From positions 1 through 11,990 of the forward strand of contig JALTMR010000411.1 of the NCBI GenBank assembly GCA_027001525.1: a stretch of 11,990 nucleotides of DNA. Reading direction: 5' to 3'. Below the pieces are notes generated by a model. That model did no database searches. It was not told where the DNA came from and saw only the letters and a list, made by a program, of their open reading frames with translations. The DNA comes from Gammaproteobacteria bacterium (GTDB lineage: Bacteria; Pseudomonadota; Gammaproteobacteria; Tenderiales; Tenderiaceae). Every line of letters starts with the position of its first letter. Positions within the stretch are counted from its first letter, which is position 1. Position numbers and translations under genes: made by a program. Of the stretch, positions 1 through 6,392 are shown in pieces.

Positions 1-103
1 CAGCCATCACGGCAGAAACAGGCAGAGCCATCAGCAACAGTGGCAAAACGCAGGCTGACACAAACCTGGAAAACCAAAATGACATACGTCCTCTGAATTG
101 CAT
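1..103 (-). CDS. Exported protein, N-terminal signal peptide only (partial)
   Basis: An open frame enters from the left edge on the minus strand, and only about the first 34 codons are in the window. The translation begins MQFRGRMSFWFSRF and continues into a hydrophobic stretch ending near PVSAVMA, which reads as a Sec signal peptide with an arginine-containing n-region. The product is therefore probably periplasmic or outer membrane. Two starts are possible: the ATG at 103, preceded by a GGTGG-like site, or the ATG at 85, preceded closely by AGAGG. It follows the 75-residue gene by about 18 bases on the same strand, so it is probably the next gene of the same operon. No function can be assigned from the fragment. 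Confidence 0.6.
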   Translation of the reverse strand, partial: MQFRGRMSFWFSRFVSACVLPLLLMALPVSAVMA

Positions 104-121
104 CACAACCACCCAAACTTC

Positions 122-349
122 CTAATTCTCATCACTGGCATCTGCTTCGGCATTTCTGCGCATCGCGCTCTTCCAGTAGAGAACACCCATGAGAAAAAAT
201 GGAAACAGAACCGCAATCATCAAAAAAATAAAAATTGTCCAGGGCGTCTCTATGGAGACATGCATATATCGATAACTGTCCGCTGCGGCCATCGGTGCGA
301 ACACCACCAATGCGCCAGCCAACCAGGAACGCACTATTAAGTTAACCAT
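122..349 (-). CDS. Small membrane protein with signal peptide and one TM helix
   Basis: The product has 75 residues. The first 23 or so look like a cleavable signal peptide ending at MAAADS. After a short polar stretch comes one strongly hydrophobic helix (about residues 37-60, rich in Phe, Leu and Ile), then a basic and acidic C-terminal tail. If the signal is cleaved, a short segment faces the periplasm and the tail is cytoplasmic. Its ATG overlaps the TGA of the upstream FGE-like gene by one base (TGATG). A GGAGGG site lies about nine bases before the start, so translation is probably coupled. I do not recognise the family. From its position it could be an accessory subunit or assembly factor of the respiratory complex, which is inference only. 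Confidence 0.75.
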   Translation of the reverse strand: MVNLIVRSWLAGALVVFAPMAAADSYRYMHVSIETPWTIFIFLMIAVLFPFFLMGVLYWKSAMRRNAEADASDEN

Positions 350-1428
350 CAGTTTGAACCCTCCACCTCTGAGGTATCAGCCGCACAACGAAAGCCGAAA
401 AAATCCGACGCATAGTGTGGCCAGGAGTAGTTGCGATGATAGGTCGCAGTAGAGAATGGATCACTCTTCCACGAGCCGCCTCGCAACACCTTGTACTTGG
501 CATCAACCCCCACAAGATCGACCACCTTCATCGCCCTGTCCGAAGGCGTTTGCGCTACACCCTTTTTCCCCTGAAACAGATCAGGCGAAGCATCGGTGCC
601 ACGGTAGGGCAAGAAATCGTCCTCGGTCCACTCAAAAACGTTACCCGCCATATCCATCACACCATAAGGACTGGCCCCTTCTGGGTAGGTCGTCACATCC
701 GTCGAGCCACCAACGGAGTAATAGGTATTCAGGCGCGCGGCATCCATGTGCTCGCCCCAGGGCCAACGACGGCCATCGGTGCCCCGGGCGGCCTTTTCCC
801 ACTCCGCCTCGGTCGGCAACCGTTTACCTGCCCATGTGCAATAGTTGCTGGCGTCATACCAGGACACCATCACAACGGGGTGCATTTCCATCTCTGGGGG
901 AATTTGGCCATCAGTCCAGTCCAGTGGCGGACGGTAACCTTTATCCGCCACAAAGCGTGCATACTGAATATTTGTAGTGGGGTATTTATCAATCTGGTAA
1001 GCCGGCAAATCAACCCGATGCTGAGGGCGGTTCTGCTCGCTGGTGCGTCCCTTGTCAGACCCCATCAAAAAGGGGCCGGCAGGAATGGCTACCTGAGTCT
1101 CTATGTCCGCCCAGACTTCAGGTGCCAACAGAGACTCTACCTCCGCCACACTGTAGGTTTTGTAGTCCACCTTGCCGGCCTCGTGACGCTCGTGTCGGGC
1201 GACATCTTCCCCGGCAGCACGAATACGATCTTTCATTTCGCTTAAATCATAGGTGGCCTTTGAGCGCATCTCTTCCATACGATTCGCCCCCAGCTCAACC
1301 ACATGAAGACTACCGCCGATAACAGCGATGCCAGTACAGGTAACCAAGGTAGCATTCAGAAAGCGCTTACGCTTCTGTCGCTCTTTCTCACTGATTACTT
1401 TACGTTTACTAATCCTGCTACTGGCCAT
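349..1428 (-). CDS. Membrane-anchored FGE/SUMF1-fold protein lacking the catalytic cysteines
   Basis: The product has 359 residues. A basic N-terminus is followed by one TM helix (about 24-44), a charged linker that may be helical (about 50-95), and a full FGE-sulfatase (SUMF1/EgtB/PvdO/NirV-type) domain from about 113 to 350. Family hallmarks visible are GPFLMGSD (118-125), HPVVMVSWYDA, GKRLPTEAEWEKAARG (201-216), GNVFEWTED (262-270), VLRGGSW (314-320) and a terminal FGFRCAAD. True formylglycine-generating enzymes carry two copper-binding cysteines just after the GGSY motif. Here those positions read S322 and T327, so formylglycine formation is unlikely. The domain would sit in the periplasm. 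NirV, a relative encoded beside nitrite reductase genes, is a precedent for such a protein in respiratory operons. Its job here is unknown; a structural or maturation role is inferred. Confidence 0.9.
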   Translation of the reverse strand: MASSRISKRKVISEKERQKRKRFLNATLVTCTGIAVIGGSLHVVELGANRMEEMRSKATYDLSEMKDRIRAAGEDVARHERHEAGKVDYKTYSVAEVESLLAPEVWADIETQVAIPAGPFLMGSDKGRTSEQNRPQHRVDLPAYQIDKYPTTNIQYARFVADKGYRPPLDWTDGQIPPEMEMHPVVMVSWYDASNYCTWAGKRLPTEAEWEKAARGTDGRRWPWGEHMDAARLNTYYSVGGSTDVTTYPEGASPYGVMDMAGNVFEWTEDDFLPYRGTDASPDLFQGKKGVAQTPSDRAMKVVDLVGVDAKYKVLRGGSWKSDPFSTATYHRNYSWPHYASDFFGFRCAADTSEVEGSN

Positions 1429-1436
1429 TAAACTTT

Positions 1437-1907
1437 CTACTTCGATACATTGTCTTTTACTGCCTGCTTGTAAAGCAGATGTTTAGGCCTGCGCCCATAG
1501 GTACGTTTCACCATAATCTCTCCCGCGATCCCGCCAAAAGCGGCTGCTTCAATAGCAACGATGAGTACGAGAATCCAGTAAAAAAAGGGCAGTACCGTCA
1601 CACCATCCGGAAGCTGTGCTTCCATTCCATTCATCTGCACATAGCTAACAACCCGCACAATCAGGGGAGAGAAGTAGCAGAGCAATTTACCGCCAAGGCC
1701 GTATATTGCTGAAACAGCAAACCCCGCAATAAAAGGAACAAGAAAGAGGTCAAGTACCCATATGGGTGAAAATGTACTGACGCCCCAAAACAACTCCAGG
1801 CGAACGCCAAGGAGCCGATCCCCCATGTAGTTCACCAACGCGCCAACACTGATGGCAAAAACGGCCATAACAAAAGCCATTAAGCGAGGACTATTTTTCA
1901 GAATCAT
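1437..1907 (-). CDS. Polytopic membrane protein, probably four TM helices
   Basis: The product has 156 residues from the ATG at 1907; a GTG at 1925 would add six. I prefer the ATG because a GAGGAG site lies ten bases upstream and actually overlaps the GTG codon. Hydrophobic segments fall at about residues 8-28, 45-65, 68-85 and 110-135, with a polar loop (SYVQMNGMEAQLPDG) before the last, and a basic tail. No CxxCH or other cofactor motif is present. The start overlaps the end of the upstream cytochrome gene by 17 bases, so the genes are co-transcribed and probably coupled. I do not recognise the family. It could be an integral subunit or an assembly protein for the adjacent oxidase. Confidence 0.8.
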   Translation of the reverse strand: MILKNSPRLMAFVMAVFAISVGALVNYMGDRLLGVRLELFWGVSTFSPIWVLDLFLVPFIAGFAVSAIYGLGGKLLCYFSPLIVRVVSYVQMNGMEAQLPDGVTVLPFFYWILVLIVAIEAAAFGGIAGEIMVKRTYGRRPKHLLYKQAVKDNVSK

Positions 1908-2394
1908 CCGATTTGTACTCCTCACCCGTCAGCTTCTCAAAGGCCGATTTTTTTGCCTCTTCGAGATACCAGTCTTCAACCTTCAAACTGGCGACATAGG
2001 CCGCCAACACCTTTCGATCTTCCTCACTCAAATAGGCAAAAGAGGGCATCTGGTACTTCTTCTTCAACCTTGAGGGCAAAATAGCTTGAGGGTCTTCGGC
2101 TGAAAAATATTCATACAGCCATGCTTCACTTCGCAGCGAACCCATTCCATCAAGCGAAGGTGCGGGAACAGACTGCATGGGGTTCCGCACCCCCCAAAGC
2201 GCGTGACAATCGCGGCAAGCCAAACGTTTGTACAACTCACTACCCTTGTTCTGCAGTTCCACTGATGCCGTAGTGTAGAAAGGAATCCCCTTGTCTTCCC
2301 CTTCCTCCTGGGCCATGCGGTAACCGTTAACCCCCCAGAACAATACAGCGGATACTGCGATACCGATCAGTATCCCCTTCTCGCCTTTCTTCAT
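1891..2394 (-). CDS. Membrane-anchored monoheme cytochrome c (NorC/CcoO-like)
   Basis: The product has 167 residues. An uncleaved TM anchor at about 7-24 precedes a class I cytochrome c domain in the periplasm. The heme attachment motif CRDCH is at 60-64, and the likely distal methionine is M116 in the YQMPSF motif, followed by the usual C-terminal helix (SEEDRKVLAAYVASL). The order of elements, including GSELYKRLACRDCH and RSEAWLYEYF, matches NorC and the single-heme domains of cbb3 oxidases. It presumably feeds electrons to the CcoN-like subunit, perhaps in place of the hemes missing from the CcoP-like protein. It overlaps the CcoS-like gene by four bases (ATGA). It is also a paralogue of the cytochrome at 9018-9572, sharing the LDGxGSxRSExWL segment. 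Confidence 0.9.
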   Translation of the reverse strand: MKKGEKGILIGIAVSAVLFWGVNGYRMAQEEGEDKGIPFYTTASVELQNKGSELYKRLACRDCHALWGVRNPMQSVPAPSLDGMGSLRSEAWLYEYFSAEDPQAILPSRLKKKYQMPSFAYLSEEDRKVLAAYVASLKVEDWYLEEAKKSAFEKLTGEEYKSDDSEK

Positions 2395-2669
2395 TTACTG
2401 CTCTTCTTACGACGGACAGCTTCCTGTTCCTTGAGAATCTCTTCCCGTCGCTTCATCTGAACATCCAGAACTTCACGACTCTTTTTATACTCTTCCGGAT
2501 CCATCTTATCTTTGTCATTTTCGTCGAAAACAAGATATTTTATATCCTCATCGAATTGCTCATTCTTCTTGGCCCATCGGATACCAAAAATAGCCGCCAG
2601 GATAATCAACCCCCCAGCGATTAACCAGACATAGATGGTCCAACCATCTGGTAGCGTATCTAAATCCAT
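2391..2669 (-). CDS. CcoS-like cbb3 oxidase maturation protein with charged tail
   Basis: The product has 92 residues. One TM helix (about 13-31) is followed directly by RWAKKNEQFDEDIKYLVFDE (31-50). This closely resembles the CcoS signature, in which a W-A-x-x-x-x-Q-F-D-D stretch is followed by an I/L-F-D-D/E segment. CcoS is needed for insertion of cofactors into CcoN of cbb3 oxidases. Canonical CcoS proteins end soon after that motif. This one continues for about 40 residues of very charged sequence (KDKMDPEEYKKSREVL onward) that could form a coiled coil. Its stop overlaps the start of the cytochrome gene by four bases. The match is based on motif recall, so a CcoQ-like role remains possible. 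Confidence 0.75.
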   Translation of the reverse strand: MDLDTLPDGWTIYVWLIAGGLIILAAIFGIRWAKKNEQFDEDIKYLVFDENDKDKMDPEEYKKSREVLDVQMKRREEILKEQEAVRRKKSSK

Positions 2670-2687
2670 ATCAACAACCTCTTTGGT

Positions 2688-3005
2688 CTAAAACAGGTAA
2701 CCCTGAAGCAACTGAGCTGCAGCCATCGCAACTGCACCGATGATTCCAATAAAAATCCATACAAACATGACCTTTTCGCCAGTTTTCAGACTGGTTTTTT
2801 GACCATTGCTATTGCTGCCACTGAGCATAAATTTGAACACGATCATTGTAAAAACAATGATACAGACGATGAGAAAGATAAAAATACCAACACTAAACTG
2901 CTGGCTATATAGACCTTCGATCCCCCATTGGTCATCGATAATAGACTCCACTCGAAGCTCATTAGTGAGTGAGACTAGCGAGAAACTATTGCTATTAGAA
3001 AACAT
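2688..3005 (-). CDS. Two-TM membrane protein, first gene of the second operon
   Basis: The product has 105 residues from the ATG at 3005. An upstream ATG at 3026 would add seven residues, but an AGGA site lies six bases before the inner ATG, so I choose that one. A polar Ser/Asn-rich N-terminus of about 38 residues is followed by a strong TM helix (about 39-61, FSVGIFIFLIVCIIVFTMIV), a short basic loop (SGSNSNGQKTSLKTGEK), and a second helix (about 80-102). No cofactor motif is seen. It is the first gene after the terminator at 3111-3137, with possible promoter elements just upstream. I do not recognise the family. Its two-helix form and place are compatible with an accessory subunit. Confidence 0.75.
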   Translation of the reverse strand: MFSNSNSFSLVSLTNELRVESIIDDQWGIEGLYSQQFSVGIFIFLIVCIIVFTMIVFKFMLSGSNSNGQKTSLKTGEKVMFVWIFIGIIGAVAMAAAQLLQGYLF

Positions 3006-3042
3006 CAACTTTCCTGCCACTTCCATTCATGACCGTTTTACT

Positions 3043-3075
3043 ATGTTAACAGCTCATTACACCCATTAACAATGG
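3043..3075 (-). promoter_or_regulatory. Possible promoter and operator upstream of the second operon
   Basis: On the minus strand TTGTTA (3072-3067) and TAACAT (3048-3043) lie 18 bases apart, each matching four of six bases of the sigma-70 consensus. The palindrome TGTTAACA (3044-3051) and the inverted repeat CCATTAACAATGG (3063-3075) sit on these elements and could be regulator sites. The location between the upstream terminator and the first gene fits. The match quality is modest. Confidence 0.35.
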
Positions 3076-3110
3076 CCTTGAGTACATGACGCCAACCAAC
3101 TAATACCCAA

Positions 3111-3137
3111 TAAAAAAGGGGAGCAGAGCTCCCCTTT
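3111..3137 (-). terminator. Rho-independent terminator of the ccoN operon
   Basis: A perfect ten-base stem (AAAGGGGAGC paired with GCTCCCCTTT) with a three-base loop is at 3115-3137. Read on the minus strand it is followed directly by a run of Ts (TTTTTTATT, the arm plus 3111-3114). This is a textbook intrinsic terminator 11 bases after the stop of the 41-residue gene. It separates the core operon from the next one. Confidence 0.92.
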
Positions 3138-3147
3138 CTATGCCTGA

Positions 3148-3273
3148 TTAATGATCTTCAGGCGGCGTTTCCTTGTCATAGTTATCAATGAACAAACTAT
3201 AGACAAATGGTGCAACAAACACGAGAGCAATAATTACAGCCATCACTAATGGCGGATTATCGATATCTATCAT
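3148..3273 (-). CDS. 41-residue single-TM peptide, putative oxidase small subunit
   Basis: This short open frame encodes MIDIDNPPLVMAVIIALV followed by more hydrophobic residues (FVAPFVYSLFI) and an acidic tail ending PPEDH. It is a single TM helix with about eight residues before it and about 12 after. GGAG lies six bases before the ATG. It follows the CcoP-like gene by 21 bases and directly precedes the operon terminator, so it is the last gene of the core operon. Known cbb3 oxidases contain one-helix subunits (CcoQ, CcoM), and this peptide has their size and topology. There is no clear sequence match, so the subunit role is inferred from position and form. Confidence 0.8.
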   Translation of the reverse strand: MIDIDNPPLVMAVIIALVFVAPFVYSLFIDNYDKETPPEDH

Positions 3274-3294
3274 AAAGTTCTCCAACTAAAGTGG

Positions 3295-3918
3295 TTAGTG
3301 AGCAATAGAGTGATCTGGCTTCCAGCTATAATGCGGGAGACGCTTGATCGCTATCAGAACAGCAATACAAAAATAGGTCACATAAAAAATATCAATCGTG
3401 TAACCCTTATCCCACCATGGCTGCTTGCGCTCGATCGTACCATCTGGCTTGACGTTACCCTCGAAGTTAGCCAGCACCACCTTATCCCCAATCACGGTGT
3501 ACTCACTAAGGTCCAACCCTTGATTATGCAGCTCAATCACTTGCGCCTTGATCATACGCAGGTCATCCATCGTCAGAGGGTGGCGCTCCTGAAAAGGCTT
3601 CAATGAATCGTCCTTGGTATTATTCACCAGGTACTCCATCTTGCCCGCATCAGTAGCAATAGCCTGCACAGCCGGAGAATCCATATTCTGAATGTACTCC
3701 AAGTAAATATCAGCTGTGGGACGCTGCCCCCAAAGCGGAAAGGTAATGGCGAATGCTGTGATAATCGTCAAGCCCAGGAGCCAAACTACTGGCACCGGCA
3801 AACGGTTATTATCTTCAGAAATACCACCAAGACTCTCGCCTTCCCAAACACCTTGGGCGACCTTGTTTTGCTCATCGTCCGTCAGTGAATATAACGGACT
3901 ATCAGTTCTCCAACCCAT
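3295..3918 (-). CDS. CcoP-like subunit without heme c domains
   Basis: The product has 207 residues. The first 65 resemble the N-terminus of CcoP/FixP: an acidic GVWEGESLGGISEDNNRLP stretch (23-41, compare the WDGI-E-NNPLP pattern of CcoP), then a TM helix (about 43-62). CcoP continues with two cytochrome c domains. Here no CxxCH motif occurs anywhere. Instead there is a polar region of about 110 residues (65-172) with predicted helices, then a second TM helix (about 174-191) and a basic end (KRLPHYSWKPDHSIAH). Both termini would be cytoplasmic, with the middle in the periplasm. It sits 12 bases after the CcoO-like gene, exactly where ccoP normally is, with a GGGGGAG site. I infer a structural subunit that has lost electron-transfer function. 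Confidence 0.78.
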   Translation of the reverse strand: MGWRTDSPLYSLTDDEQNKVAQGVWEGESLGGISEDNNRLPVPVVWLLGLTIITAFAITFPLWGQRPTADIYLEYIQNMDSPAVQAIATDAGKMEYLVNNTKDDSLKPFQERHPLTMDDLRMIKAQVIELHNQGLDLSEYTVIGDKVVLANFEGNVKPDGTIERKQPWWDKGYTIDIFYVTYFCIAVLIAIKRLPHYSWKPDHSIAH

Positions 3919-3930
3919 GTTCTTCTCCCC

Positions 3931-4881
3931 CTACTTAAGGCTTAAGATAAAGTCCATCAGATAACGAATTTGGCTATTAGGTGCGTACTCTGGCACCTCA
4001 GGCGGATACAGAGACTCCCCCTTCGCATACTCGTTATAGGCAGCTCCCCATGCATCGAAGTCAATGGTATTACCACTGGCATCTTTCTCTCCCCACATAT
4101 AGTCATAGCGAGGCATGATGGAATGGGGCTGAACCAAACGCGGATTGAAAAAGTGCATCATCATCCACTCTTTGGAAGAGTTCCGAGACCCAACATGAAG
4201 CAGATCAGGAGCCTTGCGATCAGAACCAAACGCGGTTGGAGATTCGCCATTAAAGTCACCCAGGCGAGGTGGAACACCGAAGTATTGCCAATCCTGAGTC
4301 TGTTCTGGCAGCAAAGTATGACACCACCAGCAGCCCTCTTTAACGAACATAATCTTGCCCGAACCAACATAGCTCGTATTGGCATCACCAGCAACGCTCA
4401 GCACTTTCTCCGGCTTCCACCCACGAGTCGCCGTCACGTTTTCGATGTAGTTAACCGTCTCACCCTGATAAGAGCCACGAGAGACGACAAACACTGCTCC
4501 CGCAGAGATATCCGCCTCGCTGATCCGCCCTTTTTCCAAACTCAGGTCCGTAATGCCATCCCCCAAAACACGAGGGTGATTAATCCCCCCCGCAAAAGGA
4601 ATACCGGGCTCATAAACATAAGCCTCAACTGTCTCAATCTGCTGACCGGTAACAGGGTCTTCAGTCAAAACAACAGTTTTAGGCTTACCTTCACCCAATA
4701 AAAAGGGATCTTCGTATGAAAACCCGCCAATGCGACCGTAAGACAATTGCTTACGCAGACTTGTTTCAGTCGCAGCCACAGACGTCATATCGATAGTAGG
4801 CAGATACAAGGTGATAATCATTGAACCACCAAGTGCCACTCCAAACAGACGCGCACCGATCTTATATTCTCTAAAAGCCAT
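3931..4881 (-). CDS. ccoO: CcoO-like membrane-anchored monoheme cytochrome c, enlarged
   Basis: The product has 316 residues, against about 200-240 in usual CcoO. One N-terminal TM helix (about 10-28) carries the start of the CcoO pattern (YKIGARLFGVALGGSM...LP). The heme motif CWWCH is at 184-188 in the context KEGCWWCHTLLPEQTQDWQYFG, matching the CcoO region with REGCYxCHSQ. APDLLHVGSR (224-233) matches the GPDLARVG motif, and M256 in HSIMPRY is the likely heme ligand. About 110 extra residues (roughly 50-165) lie between the anchor and the heme domain, and another insertion (262-298) follows the methionine. It would sit in the periplasm beside the CcoN-like subunit and pass electrons to it. 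The GGGAG site is eight bases before the ATG. Confidence 0.88.
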   Translation of the reverse strand: MAFREYKIGARLFGVALGGSMIITLYLPTIDMTSVAATETSLRKQLSYGRIGGFSYEDPFLLGEGKPKTVVLTEDPVTGQQIETVEAYVYEPGIPFAGGINHPRVLGDGITDLSLEKGRISEADISAGAVFVVSRGSYQGETVNYIENVTATRGWKPEKVLSVAGDANTSYVGSGKIMFVKEGCWWCHTLLPEQTQDWQYFGVPPRLGDFNGESPTAFGSDRKAPDLLHVGSRNSSKEWMMMHFFNPRLVQPHSIMPRYDYMWGEKDASGNTIDFDAWGAAYNEYAKGESLYPPEVPEYAPNSQIRYLMDFILSLK

Positions 4882-4903
4882 TTGGCATTCTCCCTACTAT
4901 TAA

Positions 4904-6310
4904 TTAACGCTCGTAAGCCATTTCATGAGGTAGACGACCCACAGGGATCTCAGTACCAACACGAGCAGTCATATACATGTTGTAAAGCCACACCAGGTTC
5001 CCGGTGAATACCAAAGTACCCCCCACCCAGCGAGCAATCATGTAGGGATGCTCAGCAATTACCACGTCAATGTAAGGAACCTCGTAAATTTTACCTGCGC
5101 CCTGAATCAGGCCGGCAATAGTCATGGAGATCCAGTAGATAGAGAAACCAATCAGCAAGAACCAGAAGTGGAAGTTAGCCAACGCCAGGGAATACAGCTT
5201 ACGACGAAGAATGGTCTGAATACCGTAGTAGACAGCAGCCCCTTCCAGGAAGGTAGAAAAGCCCAGCAAAGCCAAATGAGCATGAGCCACAATCCAGCCC
5301 GTACCGTGGACATACCAGTTAATGGCGCGAGTCTGCTGGAAACCACCCTGCATATTCAGTGGAATCGCCATCAGTACACCGGTAATGGTAAATTTGATCT
5401 CAACGTTCTCCACAAACATGTGCCACTTGCCCTGCATGGTCAGAATCAGGTTAGAGACAAACGCGATAGCTGGCACAAGAATCAACACACCCTCTACCGA
5501 GGCAAACGACTTCAGCCACTCAGGAAGAGGCGCTGACATCAAATGGTGGGCTGCAGGAGTAGAGTAGAAGACAACTACCGACCAGAAGTGCAAGTGACCG
5601 ATACGGTGAGAATAGAGCGGATTACCCGTCACCTTAGGGACAGTGTAGTAAGCGATTGCCGCAGCAATTGGCGTTATCCACAAACCAAGCACGTTATGAG
5701 CAAACCACCAAGTCATATAGGCTTCGCTCAATCCGGTAAGGTTAAACCACTCGGGAGAGTTACCTACGATAAAAACGATGGTTACCATGAACACGCCCGC
5801 ACCAAAAAACCAGTTAGTGGTGTAGATACCCTGGGTACGACGTTTGAGGATAGTCATCCAAACATTAATAGCCAGAGGCAAGGCAATAAAAGCGGCGATG
5901 TAGAGATCGATAACCCAAGGAAAATCTGAATACTCACGACCGGAAGTGATACCAGCCCATAGCAACGTCAACCCCAGAGACAAGCCGATATTCCACAAAA
6001 AGCAGTTCCAGATACCCAGCTTTTCGGACCATAGCTTGGTATTACCCAGCGCTGGCGTGATATACATCATCGCCATGGCAAATGCCATTGAGATCCAACC
6101 AAAAATTACAGCCAGAACATGTACCTGACGCATGTGACCAAAAGAAAAAAGCTCACTACCGGTAACAAAATCGGGAAATGCCAATTTTGCAGCATTAAAC
6201 GACCCCAAACCCGTACCGACCACAAACCAAACAATCGACGAAAAAGCGAAAAATATTGCCGCACTACCCTGCGGAATATCTTCATTTTTCGCAAATAGGT
6301 ATTTCAACAT
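4904..6310 (-). CDS. ccoN: CcoN-like heme-copper reductase subunit I, variant C family
   Basis: The product has 468 residues and about 12 TM helices, the usual CcoN length. Ligand residues visible: H64 (RQVH, low-spin heme), H205 in WWFAHN and H255/H256 in TPAAHH (copper B), H343 and H345 in AHAH (the two hemes). Y249, six residues before the HH pair, matches the cross-linked tyrosine of cbb3 oxidases. Departures from ordinary CcoN are NWYVHGTGWIVAHAH (331-345), which resembles NorB's NYYTHGTQ...AHGH segment, and E273 (FASVEG), possibly matching a conserved NorB glutamate. The glutamate after the first helix-VI histidine in NorB (HLWVEGVWE) is absent (HNVLGLW). It is the catalytic subunit, reducing O2 or possibly NO at a heme b3/CuB-type site. 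GGGGGAGG lies nine bases before the ATG. Confidence 0.9.
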   Translation of the reverse strand: MLKYLFAKNEDIPQGSAAIFFAFSSIVWFVVGTGLGSFNAAKLAFPDFVTGSELFSFGHMRQVHVLAVIFGWISMAFAMAMMYITPALGNTKLWSEKLGIWNCFLWNIGLSLGLTLLWAGITSGREYSDFPWVIDLYIAAFIALPLAINVWMTILKRRTQGIYTTNWFFGAGVFMVTIVFIVGNSPEWFNLTGLSEAYMTWWFAHNVLGLWITPIAAAIAYYTVPKVTGNPLYSHRIGHLHFWSVVVFYSTPAAHHLMSAPLPEWLKSFASVEGVLILVPAIAFVSNLILTMQGKWHMFVENVEIKFTITGVLMAIPLNMQGGFQQTRAINWYVHGTGWIVAHAHLALLGFSTFLEGAAVYYGIQTILRRKLYSLALANFHFWFLLIGFSIYWISMTIAGLIQGAGKIYEVPYIDVVIAEHPYMIARWVGGTLVFTGNLVWLYNMYMTARVGTEIPVGRLPHEMAYER

Positions 6311-6339
6311 AGTGTTAAACCTCCCCCAAAAAATCTACC

Positions 6340-6367
6340 TTTACAGACCCAGTATTTGGGCTGTAAA
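6340..6367 (-). other. Stable intercistronic hairpin before ccoN
   Basis: TTTACAG(A)CCCA and TGGGCTGTAAA form an eleven-base stem with one bulged A and a five-base loop. No T-run follows directly on the minus strand, so it is not a standard terminator. It lies between the 30-residue gene and ccoN and could be a processing or mRNA-stability element that sets the level of ccoN relative to the upstream genes. Confidence 0.6.
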
Positions 6368-6392
6368 ACTCAAACTCGATCTCAACCTGATT

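Noticed and set aside
415..1245. Long plus-strand open frame of 276 codons
   Set aside because: It is antisense to the well-supported FGE-like gene, has no ribosome site and shows no domain-like pattern.
349..1428. Active formylglycine-generating enzyme
   Set aside because: Both copper-binding cysteine positions are Ser and Thr, and no sulfatase gene is in the window.
3970..4701. Plus-strand open frame of 243 codons
   Set aside because: It is the antisense shadow of the CcoO-like gene, whose heme motif and ribosome site are clear.
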